NCBI RefSeq assembly: GCF_016862435.1
Contig: NZ_BOMY01000022.1
Span: 536,949-600,948, forward strand
Direction: 5' to 3'
Length of the DNA: 64,000 bases
Source of the DNA: Paractinoplanes tereljensis
GTDB taxonomy: Bacteria > Actinomycetota > Actinomycetes > Mycobacteriales > Micromonosporaceae
Shown one piece after another: positions 8,417 to 16,464 of this stretch. The position numbers and the translations under genes are program-made. How positions within the stretch are numbered: the first letter of the stretch is position 1; each line of letters opens with the position of its first letter. The notes below the pieces were generated by a model that had not been told where the DNA came from, made no database searches, and was given only the letters and a program-made list of their open reading frames with translations.

Positions 8417-9921
8417 AGCCCCGATTCTGCCAGGGCCAGCCGTTCCTCTTCCACGACCGCCGCCGCGGGCGCCTCCCGGCCGGGGAGCATCAGCACCGCG
8501 AGGATCACTCCGGCGGCCGCGACGGCCGCCGCGACCACCAGCGAGACGTCCATGCCGTGGGTGAACGCGGTGCGGATCGCCTCCAGCGCGCCGGGGTCGG
8601 TCGCGGTCGCGACACCGCCGGCGACACTCTCCCGGGCCGTCGTGCTCGCGCTGCCCGGCAGGTGATCGCGGTAGGCGCCGTTGAGCACGGTGCCCAGCAC
8701 GGCCACCCCGATCGCGCCGCCGACCTGGCGCATCGCCTGCAGCAGGCCGTTGCCGACGCCGCTGCGCTCGGCGGTGAGCGCGCCCAGCGCCGCGTCCATC
8801 GACGGCGGCAGGGTGAAGCCGAGCCCGAGACCGGCCAGGCTGACCCAGGTGGCGATGAATCCAAACCCGCTGGTCGCGCTGGTCTGCGCACCGATCAGCA
8901 GGGCGACGGTCATCAAGGTCAAACCCCCGGCGATGACCGTACGGCTACCGAGTCGCGCCGCGAGCTTCTCGGCCGTACGGGCGCCGACAAGCAGTCCGCC
9001 GATCACCGGCAGCAGCCGCAACCCGGAACCGAAAGCGTCCTGCCCCTCGACCGCGCTGTAGAACTGTGGCAGCGAGAACATCAACCCGAGCATCCCGAAA
9101 CTGGCCACCGTGGCGAGCACGGCACCACCGGTGAACTGCCGGGAGCGGAACAGTGCGAGGTCGACGAGTGGAACTGTGGCTCGCCGCTGCCAGAACACGA
9201 AGCTCGCGAGTAGTAGAACTCCGGCGATCATGGTGATCAGCGAGCGGGCGTCGGACCAGCCCCGATCGCCGGCCTCGATGATGCCGTAGGTGACCGAGAC
9301 CAGGCCGGCCGCACTGAGCAGCACGCCGGGCAGGTCGAAGCGCCGGGTGCGGTCGCCGTGCGACTCGGGCACCCAGAGCGACACCGCGACCAGGGCGATC
9401 GCCACCAGCGGCACGTTGATCAGGAAGACCGAGCCCCACCAGAAGTTGTCGAGCAGCCAGCCGCCCAGCAGCGGGCCGAGCGGGATGCCGAGCGCACTCG
9501 CGGTGAGCCAGATGGACAGCGCCCGGGAGCGCTCCTTGGCCTCGAACAGCACGGTGAGCACCGCGCCGGACAGCGGCATCAGCACGGCGGCGCCGAGGCC
9601 GAGCGCGGTGCGGGCCGCGATGAGCTGACCGGTGGAGGCCGACCAGGCGCAGGCGGCCGAGGCGGCCCCGAACACGAACAGGGCGCCGAGCAGGAACTTC
9701 TTGCGGCCGAAGCGGTCGCCGAGCATGCCGGCCGGCAGCAGCACGGCGGCGAGAACCAGCAGGTAGGAGTTGGTGAACCACTGCAGGTCACCGGTGGAGG
9801 CGTGCAGGTCCCGGCTGAGCGTCGGCAGGGCGACGCTGAGGATCGTGGTGTCCAGGCCGATGGCCAGGGTGCTGAGGGCCAGCGCGGCGAGCGCGTACCA
9901 GCGCGATTTGGAAGTAGCCAT
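8413..9921 (-). CDS. MFS drug exporter, DHA2 (14-helix) type
   Basis: This 502-residue polytopic protein has the MFS loop motif GMLGDRFGRKKFLLG after the second helix and LDTTILSVALPTLSRDL in helix 1. That is typical of EmrB/QacA-type proton-driven multidrug exporters with fourteen helices. The substrate is unknown. The ATG has no Shine-Dalgarno; a -35 TTGACA and a -10 TACTGT (6 nt before ATG) lie inside the upstream palindrome, so the transcript may be leaderless and repressed by the TetR protein encoded immediately downstream. Confidence 0.9.
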   Translation of the reverse strand: MATSKSRWYALAALALSTLAIGLDTTILSVALPTLSRDLHASTGDLQWFTNSYLLVLAAVLLPAGMLGDRFGRKKFLLGALFVFGAASAACAWSASTGQLIAARTALGLGAAVLMPLSGAVLTVLFEAKERSRALSIWLTASALGIPLGPLLGGWLLDNFWWGSVFLINVPLVAIALVAVSLWVPESHGDRTRRFDLPGVLLSAAGLVSVTYGIIEAGDRGWSDARSLITMIAGVLLLASFVFWQRRATVPLVDLALFRSRQFTGGAVLATVASFGMLGLMFSLPQFYSAVEGQDAFGSGLRLLPVIGGLLVGARTAEKLAARLGSRTVIAGGLTLMTVALLIGAQTSATSGFGFIATWVSLAGLGLGFTLPPSMDAALGALTAERSGVGNGLLQAMRQVGGAIGVAVLGTVLNGAYRDHLPGSASTTARESVAGGVATATDPGALEAIRTAFTHGMDVSLVVAAAVAAAGVILAVLMLPGREAPAAAVVEEERLALAESGL

Positions 9922-9924
9922 GTT

Positions 9925-9958
9925 TTGACAGTAGCTGTCACTTCAGAGTGACTGTCAA
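9925..9958. promoter_or_regulatory. Composite palindromic operator/promoter of the MFS-TetR operon
   Basis: TTGACAGT (9925-9932) is the mirror of ACTGTCAA (9951-9958). Inside are TGACAG-TAG-CTGTCA (9926-9940) and GTCACT-TCAG-AGTGAC (9937-9952). The minus-strand -35 TTGACA and -10 TACTGT both lie within the element, so bound repressor would cover the whole promoter. Nested sites suggest binding of two dimers. Confidence 0.75.
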
Positions 9959-9990
9959 GATGTGCCGTCTCAGCCTGCCCTCAGAATGGG

Positions 9991-10881
9991 GTGGTGATCG
10001 ATGACGAGGTGCCGGCGTTCTGGGGCTCGCTCGGCCTGCCCGGCCTGGCCGACGTGCACACGCACTTCCTGCCGCCACGGATGGAACGCCGGGTCTGGCA
10101 CCACTTCGGGTCGGCCGGCCCGCTGATCGGACGGGAGTGGCCGATCAGCTACAAATCGGATCTTTCGGATCGGTTGGCCGTGCTGCGGCAACTCGGGGTG
10201 CGGACCTTCAGCGCCCTCGCCTACGCCCACCGGCCGGACATGGCCGCCGACCTCAACCGCTGGACCCTGGACTTCGCCGCCGCCACCCCAGGTTGCCTGG
10301 CCAGCGCGACGTTCTTCCCCGAGCCGTCGGCGCTCGCCTACACCCGGGCGGCGCTGGCCGAGGGTGCGCAGATCTTCAAGCTGCACCTGCAGGTGGGCGG
10401 CTTCGACCCACGCGCCGCCGAACTCGACCCGGTGTGGGGACTGCTCGCCGAGGCCGGCACGCCGATCGTCGTGCACGCCGGCTCCGGCCCGGTCGCGGCC
10501 GGCTTCACCGGCGCCGGCCCGATCGGCGACGTGCTGCGCCGCCACCCACGGCTGGCGATCATCGTGGCGCACATGGGCGCCCCCGAATACCGCGAATTCT
10601 TCGACCTGGCCGCCACCTTCGCGAACGTCCGGCTGGACACCACGATGGCGTTCACCGACTTCTTCGAGGAGATGGCACCCTTCCCGCCGGGCCTGCGGCC
10701 CGCGCTGCGCGACCTCGGCCTGGCCGGAAAAGTCCTGCTGGGCAGCGATTTCCCGAACATCCCCTACGCGTACGGGCATCAGATCGCATCACTGGCCCGG
10801 CTCGATCTGGGCGACTCGTGGCTACGCGCCGTGCTCTGGGAGAACGCCCGCGACCTGCTCGGTTCGGCGCCGCGCGGGTGA
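9991..10881 (+). CDS. Amidohydrolase-2 family metal-dependent hydrolase
   Basis: This 296-residue protein has the metal-binding HxH pair in DVHTHF near residue 22, then VVHAGSG, IVAHMG and LLGSDFPNIPY with the C-terminal Asp. This pattern fits TIM-barrel amidohydrolases of the ACMS decarboxylase/uracil-like branch. The substrate cannot be inferred. A GTG at 9991 (or 9994) is the likely start; the ribosome binding site is weak (TGGGG just upstream). It starts 70 bp from the MFS gene on the other strand and so lies next to the MFS operator. Confidence 0.82.
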   Translation: MVIDDEVPAFWGSLGLPGLADVHTHFLPPRMERRVWHHFGSAGPLIGREWPISYKSDLSDRLAVLRQLGVRTFSALAYAHRPDMAADLNRWTLDFAAATPGCLASATFFPEPSALAYTRAALAEGAQIFKLHLQVGGFDPRAAELDPVWGLLAEAGTPIVVHAGSGPVAAGFTGAGPIGDVLRRHPRLAIIVAHMGAPEYREFFDLAATFANVRLDTTMAFTDFFEEMAPFPPGLRPALRDLGLAGKVLLGSDFPNIPYAYGHQIASLARLDLGDSWLRAVLWENARDLLGSAPRG

Positions 10882-10955
10882 AGATCCCGGATTTAGGTGC
10901 GCGGGCATGCCACGATCAGGTAGGACACGCCCGGGTCACCGAAGGGGGCCGACAC

Positions 10956-11111
10956 ATGAAGAAGGCCGTCGGCTGGATCCTGCTCATCCTGCTCATCTTC
11001 TACATCGGCACCCAACCGGGCCCCGCCGCCGACGTAGCCCAGAGCCTCGGCGACGCGATAGCGGAGGCGTTCCGAGGAATCGGCACGTTCTTCCAAGACC
11101 TGGCCAATTGA
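10956..11111 (+). CDS. 51-residue single-helix membrane peptide
   Basis: The product begins MKKAVGWILLILLIFYIGTQ, a positively charged start followed by one hydrophobic helix, and ends in an acidic, amphipathic tail (FRGIGTFFQDLAN). It could be a small membrane-anchored or exported peptide. AAGGGGG lies about 9 nt before the ATG. Its stop overlaps the TTG start of the PfkB kinase gene (TTGA), so the two are translationally coupled. Function is unknown. Confidence 0.65.
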   Translation: MKKAVGWILLILLIFYIGTQPGPAADVAQSLGDAIAEAFRGIGTFFQDLAN

Positions 11112-11953
11112 CCCGGTTGCTGTGCGTCGGCCTGGCCACGGTCGACCTGATCTACTCGGTGGACCGCATCCCGGGAGTGGACGAGAAGGCGCAGGCCACC
11201 GGGTTTGCGGTCGCGGCGGGCGGGCCGGCCGCGAACGCCGCCGTCACCGCGGCCGCGCTGGGCACGGACGTCACCCTGGTCACCGCGGTCGGCGCACATG
11301 CGCTGGGCGATCTCATCCGCGCAGACCTGCAGAACCATGGCGTACGAGTTCTAGATGTCTCGCCGGACTCTTCTGCACCGCCGCCCGTGTCCGCCATAAC
11401 TGTGCTCACCGGAACCGGCCAGCGGACGATCGTCAGCCGCAACGCCGGTGACGTTCTGGTCCGCGTACCGCAAGAGGGTCTGCCGGACGCCGACCTGACG
11501 CTTGTCGACGGGCATCACCCCGCGCTGGCCGTCGCGGCGGCGCGCAGCGCCCGCCGCCTCGTCGTGGACGCCGGCACCTGGCGCCCGGTCTTCACCGAGA
11601 TCTTCCCGTTCGCCGAGGTCGTGGCCGCGTCAGCGGCCTTCCGCCACCCCGCCGAGGCCGCTCCCACCGACGAAGCCCTGGCCGCCGCGATCGGCGCACC
11701 CCACGTGGTCGTCACCCACGGCCCGGACCCGGTCCGCTGGTTCAGCGACCCCCAATCCGGCACGATCCCGGTGCCGCCGGTCGCCGCGGTCGACACCGCC
11801 GGCGCCGGCGACGCGTTCCACGGCGCCCTGGCCGCGGCGCTGGCCGACGCCGATCTCCCGGCAGCGATCGACACCGCCGTACATGTCGCCGGGGTTCGCG
11901 TCATGCACGCCGGGCCGCGAGCCTGGCTCGCGGCCCTTCCACGACGCCGCTGA
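11108..11953 (+). CDS. PfkB-family carbohydrate kinase
   Basis: This 281-residue sugar kinase of the ribokinase/PfkB fold has the N-terminal GGPAANAAVTAAALG and the C-terminal signature DTAGAGDAFHGALAA, containing the catalytic Asp and anion hole. It should phosphorylate a sugar or nucleoside using ATP; the substrate is unknown. No ATG or GTG fits the N-terminus, so the TTG at 11108, coupled to the small upstream gene, is the best start (TTG at 11117 is an alternative). Its stop directly abuts the convergent htpG stop. Confidence 0.83.
   Translation: MTRLLCVGLATVDLIYSVDRIPGVDEKAQATGFAVAAGGPAANAAVTAAALGTDVTLVTAVGAHALGDLIRADLQNHGVRVLDVSPDSSAPPPVSAITVLTGTGQRTIVSRNAGDVLVRVPQEGLPDADLTLVDGHHPALAVAAARSARRLVVDAGTWRPVFTEIFPFAEVVAASAAFRHPAEAAPTDEALAAAIGAPHVVVTHGPDPVRWFSDPQSGTIPVPPVAAVDTAGAGDAFHGALAAALADADLPAAIDTAVHVAGVRVMHAGPRAWLAALPRRR
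11912..11936. terminator. Palindrome in the last codons of the kinase gene
   Basis: GGGCCGCGAGCC (11912-11923) and GGCTCGCGGCCC (11925-11936) are perfect complements around a single T. They lie 15 bp before the abutting stop codons of the convergent kinase and htpG genes. The hairpin probably acts as a bidirectional terminator embedded in coding sequence, as there is no intergenic DNA here. Confidence 0.6.
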
Positions 11954-13783
11954 TCAGACCGTCTTGGCCAGGCGGTCGGCGAGCAGCTTGGCGAAGCGGG
12001 CCGGGTCCTCCAGGTCGCCGCCCTCGGCCAGGAGCGCCGTGCCGTACAGCAGCTCGGCCGTGTCCGGCAGGGACGCGTCGTCGGCACTGCGCTCGTGGGC
12101 CTCACGCAGGCTGCTGACCAGGGCGTGGTTCGGGTTGAGCTCGAGGATGCGCTTGACCCGCGGGCCCTCCTGGCCCATCGCCCGGTACATCTTCTCCAGC
12201 GCCGGCGTGATGTCGTCAGTGTCGCTGACCAGGCAGGCCGCGCTGGTGGTGAGCCGGTGCGACAGGCGTACGTCCTTGACCTGCTCGTCCAGTTTCTCCT
12301 TGAGGAAGGTCAGCAGCGGCGCGAAGTCGCCCTCCGGTTCCGGCTCCTCGGCGTCCTTGGGCAGGTCGACCGAGCCGCGGGCGATCGACTGGAGTTTCTT
12401 GCCGTCGTAGTCGGGGACCGCCTCGACCCAGATCTCGTCGACCGGGTCGGTGAGGATCAGCACCTCGTAGCCCTGCGCCTGGAACGCCTCCATGTGCGGC
12501 GAGTTCTCGACCTGGGAGCGGGAGTCGCCGGTCAGGTAGTAGATCTCCTCCTGACCCTCCTTCATCCGCTCCACGTACGCGGCCAGGGTGGTCGGCTCGG
12601 CGCCGGCCGTGGACGAGAACGTCGAGACGTCGAGGATGGCCTTCTGGTTGTCCTGGTCGTTGAGCAGGCCTTCCTTGAGGGCCTTGCCGAACTCCCGCCA
12701 GAACGTCGCGTACTTCTCGGCGTTGTTGTTGAGCAGGTCCTTGATCGTGGACAGCACCTTCTTGACCAGCCGGCGGCGGATCATCTGGATGTGCCGGTCC
12801 TGCTGGAGGATCTCCCGGGAGATGTTCAGCGACAGGTCGGCCGCGTCCACCACGCCCTTGACGAAGCGCAGGTAGTCGGGGATCAGCTCCTTGCCGTCGT
12901 CCATGATGAAGACACGCTTGACGTACAGCTGGAGGCCGCGGCTGGAGTCACGCTGGAACAGGTCGTGCGGGGCCCGCGAGGGCAGGAAGAGCAGCGCTTC
13001 GTACTCGAAGGTGCCCTCCGCCTTCATGTTGATGATCTCGAGCGGGTCGCTCCAGTCGTGGCTGATGTGCCGGTAGAACTGGTTGTACTCCTCGTCGGTC
13101 ACCTCGGAGCGCGGCCGCGCCCACAGCGCCTTCATCGAGTTGAGCGTCTCGTCGCCCATCTTGATCGGGAACGAGATGAAGTCGGAGTACCGCTTGACGA
13201 TTTCCTTGATCTTGCGCTCGTCGGCGTAGTCGTAGAGCGCGTCCTCCTCGTCCTTGGGACGAAGGTGGACGGTCACGGTGGTGCCGACCGGCGCGTCCGG
13301 AGCGTCGTCGATGGTGAAGGTGCCCTCGCCGGCCGACTCCCAGCGGGTGCCGTGGCCCTCGGTGCCGGCCTTGCGGGTCACCAGCTCGACCCGGTCGGCG
13401 ACCATGAACGTCGAGTAGAACCCGACGCCGAACTGGCCGATCAGCTCGGGGCTCGCCTTGGCCTCCTTGAGCTTGGTGAGCAGCTCCGCCGTACCCGATT
13501 TGGCGATCGTGCCGATGAGGTCGACGACCTCCTCGTGGGTCATCCCGATGCCGTTGTCGCGGACCGTCAGGGTCCGCGCCTCGGTGTCGGCCTCGATCTC
13601 GATGTGCAGATCGGAGGTGTCCGCCTCGAGCCCGTCCTGAAGCGTGGCCAGACGCAGCTTGTCCAGCGCGTCGGAGGCGTTCGAGATCAGCTCGCGCAGG
13701 AAGATGTCCTTGTTCGAATAGATCGAATGGACCATCAACTGCAAGAGTTGCCGAGCCTCAGCCTGGAACTCCAACGTCTCCAT
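11954..13783 (-). CDS. htpG: Molecular chaperone HtpG (Hsp90)
   Basis: This 609-residue cytosolic Hsp90, close to the length of E. coli HtpG, has the GHKL ATPase domain with ELISNASDALDKLR, DNGIGMT and GQFGVGFYSTFMV. The middle domain follows (SLNISREILQQ), then the C-terminal dimerisation region (AACLVSDTDDITPALEKMYR). It refolds or remodels client proteins using ATP. The start METLEFQAEARQLL is preceded by GCGGGGA. A longer upstream frame exists but lacks any conserved sequence. It appears monocistronic. Confidence 0.97.
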   Translation of the reverse strand: METLEFQAEARQLLQLMVHSIYSNKDIFLRELISNASDALDKLRLATLQDGLEADTSDLHIEIEADTEARTLTVRDNGIGMTHEEVVDLIGTIAKSGTAELLTKLKEAKASPELIGQFGVGFYSTFMVADRVELVTRKAGTEGHGTRWESAGEGTFTIDDAPDAPVGTTVTVHLRPKDEEDALYDYADERKIKEIVKRYSDFISFPIKMGDETLNSMKALWARPRSEVTDEEYNQFYRHISHDWSDPLEIINMKAEGTFEYEALLFLPSRAPHDLFQRDSSRGLQLYVKRVFIMDDGKELIPDYLRFVKGVVDAADLSLNISREILQQDRHIQMIRRRLVKKVLSTIKDLLNNNAEKYATFWREFGKALKEGLLNDQDNQKAILDVSTFSSTAGAEPTTLAAYVERMKEGQEEIYYLTGDSRSQVENSPHMEAFQAQGYEVLILTDPVDEIWVEAVPDYDGKKLQSIARGSVDLPKDAEEPEPEGDFAPLLTFLKEKLDEQVKDVRLSHRLTTSAACLVSDTDDITPALEKMYRAMGQEGPRVKRILELNPNHALVSSLREAHERSADDASLPDTAELLYGTALLAEGGDLEDPARFAKLLADRLAKTV

Positions 13784-13818
13784 TCCCCGCACTCCCAAAG
13801 GTCGCCGACAGTGGTTGG

Positions 13819-14333
13819 TCACTCGCCCAGATCGTATGACCTGAGCGTCACAACGTCGGCACCGGCCGGGGTTCTTACCTCCCGGGTGATCACCCGGCGC
13901 GCCTCGGCGACGAGCAGCAGGACCGCGGCCAGCGCGAACACCACGTGACTGACGACGATCAGCCACCCGGGCGCGGCGATGACCGGGGTCATGGTGAAGC
14001 TGTGCCAGGCGTACGTCAGGAGGCCGCCCGCCGCGAGGGCCAGGCGATGCCGGCCGTCCCAGCCGGGCCGGCGCGACCAGCGGGCGACCGCGACGACGAT
14101 CGCGGCCAGCACGGCCAGGACCACCGGGACGCCGATCCCCCAGGGAAGCGGGTCGACCGCCGAGAGCGCGCCGCCGCCGGCCAGCGGATCACGATGGCAG
14201 CGCCGCCGTAGGCCGGGCCGAGCAGGAACAGGAAGGGCAGCTGGGCCAGCGTGAAGTCGCCCAGCAGGAACTCGGCCACCAGCGGTGACAGGAAGAACAG
14301 CGCGATCGCGGGTGCGGCTCGGCGGATGGACAT
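13819..14333 (-). pseudogene. Broken small membrane protein gene (internal deletion/frameshift)
   Basis: The ATG at 14333 opens a frame beginning MSIRRAAPAIALFFLSPLVA and continuing with membrane-like sequence to LLGPAYGGAAIVIR (about 14180). It then turns into low-complexity Arg/Ser sequence. In another frame, VDPLPWGIGVPVVLAVLA begins near 14160 and runs through three more hydrophobic segments to the stop at 13819. Together these read like the N- and C-terminal parts of one polytopic protein whose middle was lost with a change of frame. The alternative is two unrelated short proteins. It lies between htpG and a sigma factor gene. Confidence 0.55.
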
Positions 14334-14378
14334 GAATTGATGTTCGGCCCGCTCGGCGCGGATCATCTGGGCCTTATG

Positions 14379-15305
14379 TCACGGCCGTCCCGTGACATCC
14401 GCAGGGCCTGGTTTGATCACCGCCGGGGCCTCGGCGCGGTAGCCGAGGAACGTCGTGACCTCGGAGATCAGCTCGTCGCCGAACTCGAAGACCAGCAGCG
14501 CGAACCGCTCGAACGACCCGCCCGGCCCGGTCGGCCGCTCCTGCCAGAGGGCCAGGCCGCCGTTGGCCGTCACGGGCACCAGCCGGGCGCCGTGGCACGA
14601 CCCGTCGGAGGCAGCCATCACGGCGGCCACCGTGTCGCGGCCGCGGATCCACCAGGTGAACGGCGGCATCGAGTTGAGCACGTCCTCCTGCAGGACGGCG
14701 ACCAGGGCGGCGATGTCGTCCCGGTGGAAGGCGTCCGCGTACCGCTCGACCAGGGCGAGTTTCGCCTCGTCGGACAGCGTGCTGGGCGGCGCGAGGTCGG
14801 TCTTGCGCAGCGCGGCGCGGGCCCGTTGCAGGGCGCTGGTCACCGACGGCACGGTGGTGTCGAGCAGGACGGCGACCTCGTCGGCGGGCCAGCAGAACAC
14901 GTCCCGCAGGATCAGCACGGCCCGCTGCCGGGCGGGCAGGTGCTGAAGCGCCGCGACGAACGCGAGCCGCACGGTGTCCCGCCGCACCGCGACCTCGGCC
15001 GGGTCGCCGAGGATGGGCAGCACCCAGGTCGTCTCGGGCAGCGGCGCGCCAAGGGTCAGGGTGGCCTCGAAGTCGACCGGGCGGGCCCGGCGCCGCGCCG
15101 ACCGCAGCATGTCGAGGCACACGTTGGTGGCGATGCGATAGACCCAGGTGCGCACCGAGCCGCGCGCCGGGTCGTAGTCGCCGCCGTGTTTCCAGGCGCG
15201 CAGCAGCGTCTCCTGAGCCGCGTCCTCCGCCTCGTAGGGCGAGCCGAGCATCCGGTAGGCGAACCCGACAAGCTCGGGCCGCAGCGCCGCGAGCTGTGCC
15301 TCCAT
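14379..15305 (-). CDS. ECF sigma factor with C-terminal SnoaL-like domain
   Basis: This 308-residue sigma-70 family protein has region 2 at about 5-75 (YRMLGSPYEAEDAAQETLLR), a region-4 helix-turn-helix at about 120-165 (LPARQRAVLILRDV) and a C-terminal NTF2/SnoaL-like domain at about 185-300. This layout matches the SigG/ECF56-type group, in which the fused domain controls activity instead of a separate anti-sigma factor. No anti-sigma gene is adjacent. The ATG at 15305 gives the expected N-terminus MEAQLAALRP. It lies 10 bp after the serine hydrolase gene on the same strand. Confidence 0.88.
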   Translation of the reverse strand: MEAQLAALRPELVGFAYRMLGSPYEAEDAAQETLLRAWKHGGDYDPARGSVRTWVYRIATNVCLDMLRSARRRARPVDFEATLTLGAPLPETTWVLPILGDPAEVAVRRDTVRLAFVAALQHLPARQRAVLILRDVFCWPADEVAVLLDTTVPSVTSALQRARAALRKTDLAPPSTLSDEAKLALVERYADAFHRDDIAALVAVLQEDVLNSMPPFTWWIRGRDTVAAVMAASDGSCHGARLVPVTANGGLALWQERPTGPGGSFERFALLVFEFGDELISEVTTFLGYRAEAPAVIKPGPADVTGRP

Positions 15306-15315
15306 GCCCGAGAAG

Positions 15316-16305
15316 CTACTCCAGGAGGGCGTCGCTGACCGCACACTGATGCGGCGACCGCCCCGGACCGCCGCCCAGCCGGTTGGTCAGGTAGGCCACC
15401 ACCAGCCGCCGCCCCGGATCCGCCCACCCGAAACAGGCGTTGGACCCGTTGTGCCCGAACGCAAGCGGGTCCGCTCGGCTGCCGAAGAACCGGGCCCGGC
15501 CCGGCTGCCCGAGCTGGAATCCCTCCGACCAGCGGATCGGGATGCCGGAGACGAGATCGGTCTCGCCCTCGCTGGTCGGCGTGGTCGCCTCCCGCCAGCT
15601 CCCGTCGTCCAGCAGCGACTGATAGAACGCGGCCAGGTCCCGCGCGGTGCTGGAGACGGTCGCCGCCGGGATCACCGCGTCACGTACCGCCCGGCGGTTG
15701 AAAAGCGCCCGTGGCACGACCGGCCCGCCACGCATCGGCACCCGCGACCCCGGCGGCCCGAGCCGCGAATGCCGCATCTTGGCCGGTGCGAACATCTCGT
15801 CCCGGAACACGCCGGGCAGCGGCCGCCCGGTGACCCGTCGCACCACCTCGCCGAGCAGAAACCCGTGGCTGAGCACGTGGTAGGCGCAGACCGCGCCCGG
15901 CGCGCTGTGCGGCCGGGCCCGCGCCAGGGCGCGGACCGACCGATCCCACCGGGTGGCGATCAGGGCATCACCGCGAATACTCCGGGCGTACGGGAGTCCG
16001 GACCGATGCCGGAGCACGTGCCGAATGGTGATCCCGTCCTTGCCGTGCTCGGCGAATTCCGGCCAGTGCCGGGCGATCGGGTCGTCCAGCCGCAGCGCCC
16101 CCTGCCGGGCGAGCCGGTGCACCAGCATCGCCATGACCGGTTTGCCGGCCGAGAACAGCACGAACGGCGTGTCCGCGCCGACGCCCCAGGCCCGGTCGAG
16201 CACCACCTCGCCGTCGCGCAGCACGCACAGCTGGGCGCGGGTCCCGCCCTGCTCGACCAGCTCCACCACCCGCCGCAGGTCCACAATTGCCCACGCTAAC
16301 CGCAC
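15316..16305 (-). CDS. Beta-lactamase-fold serine hydrolase
   Basis: This 329-residue protein of the class C beta-lactamase/esterase type has the nucleophile motif SAGK at 52-55, YHV at 142-144 in place of the usual YxN, and a late HNG in FGHNGSN. No signal peptide is visible, so it is probably a cytoplasmic esterase or related hydrolase rather than a secreted beta-lactamase. It is followed 10 bp later by the SnoaL-type sigma factor, so they likely share a transcript. The substrate is unknown. Confidence 0.85.
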   Translation of the reverse strand: MRLAWAIVDLRRVVELVEQGGTRAQLCVLRDGEVVLDRAWGVGADTPFVLFSAGKPVMAMLVHRLARQGALRLDDPIARHWPEFAEHGKDGITIRHVLRHRSGLPYARSIRGDALIATRWDRSVRALARARPHSAPGAVCAYHVLSHGFLLGEVVRRVTGRPLPGVFRDEMFAPAKMRHSRLGPPGSRVPMRGGPVVPRALFNRRAVRDAVIPAATVSSTARDLAAFYQSLLDDGSWREATTPTSEGETDLVSGIPIRWSEGFQLGQPGRARFFGSRADPLAFGHNGSNACFGWADPGRRLVVAYLTNRLGGGPGRSPHQCAVSDALLE

Positions 16306-16464
16306 GTCGTTTCCGGTTGGTTCCGCCCGAGACCTCGGAAATAGCAGATCCCGGAGTTCGGCAAATCAAAGCCGACAGAGCTGTTGCATCGACGGTTCTT
16401 TCGGTGTCTGATTCGATGGGCGTGGTCGTGGGCGGGTGGCCGCCACCGCACGTTCGCGGCCGCG

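Noticed and set aside
12095..13948. A 617-codon open frame opposite htpG
   Set aside because: It is a shadow of the conserved chaperone gene; its sequence has no family features.
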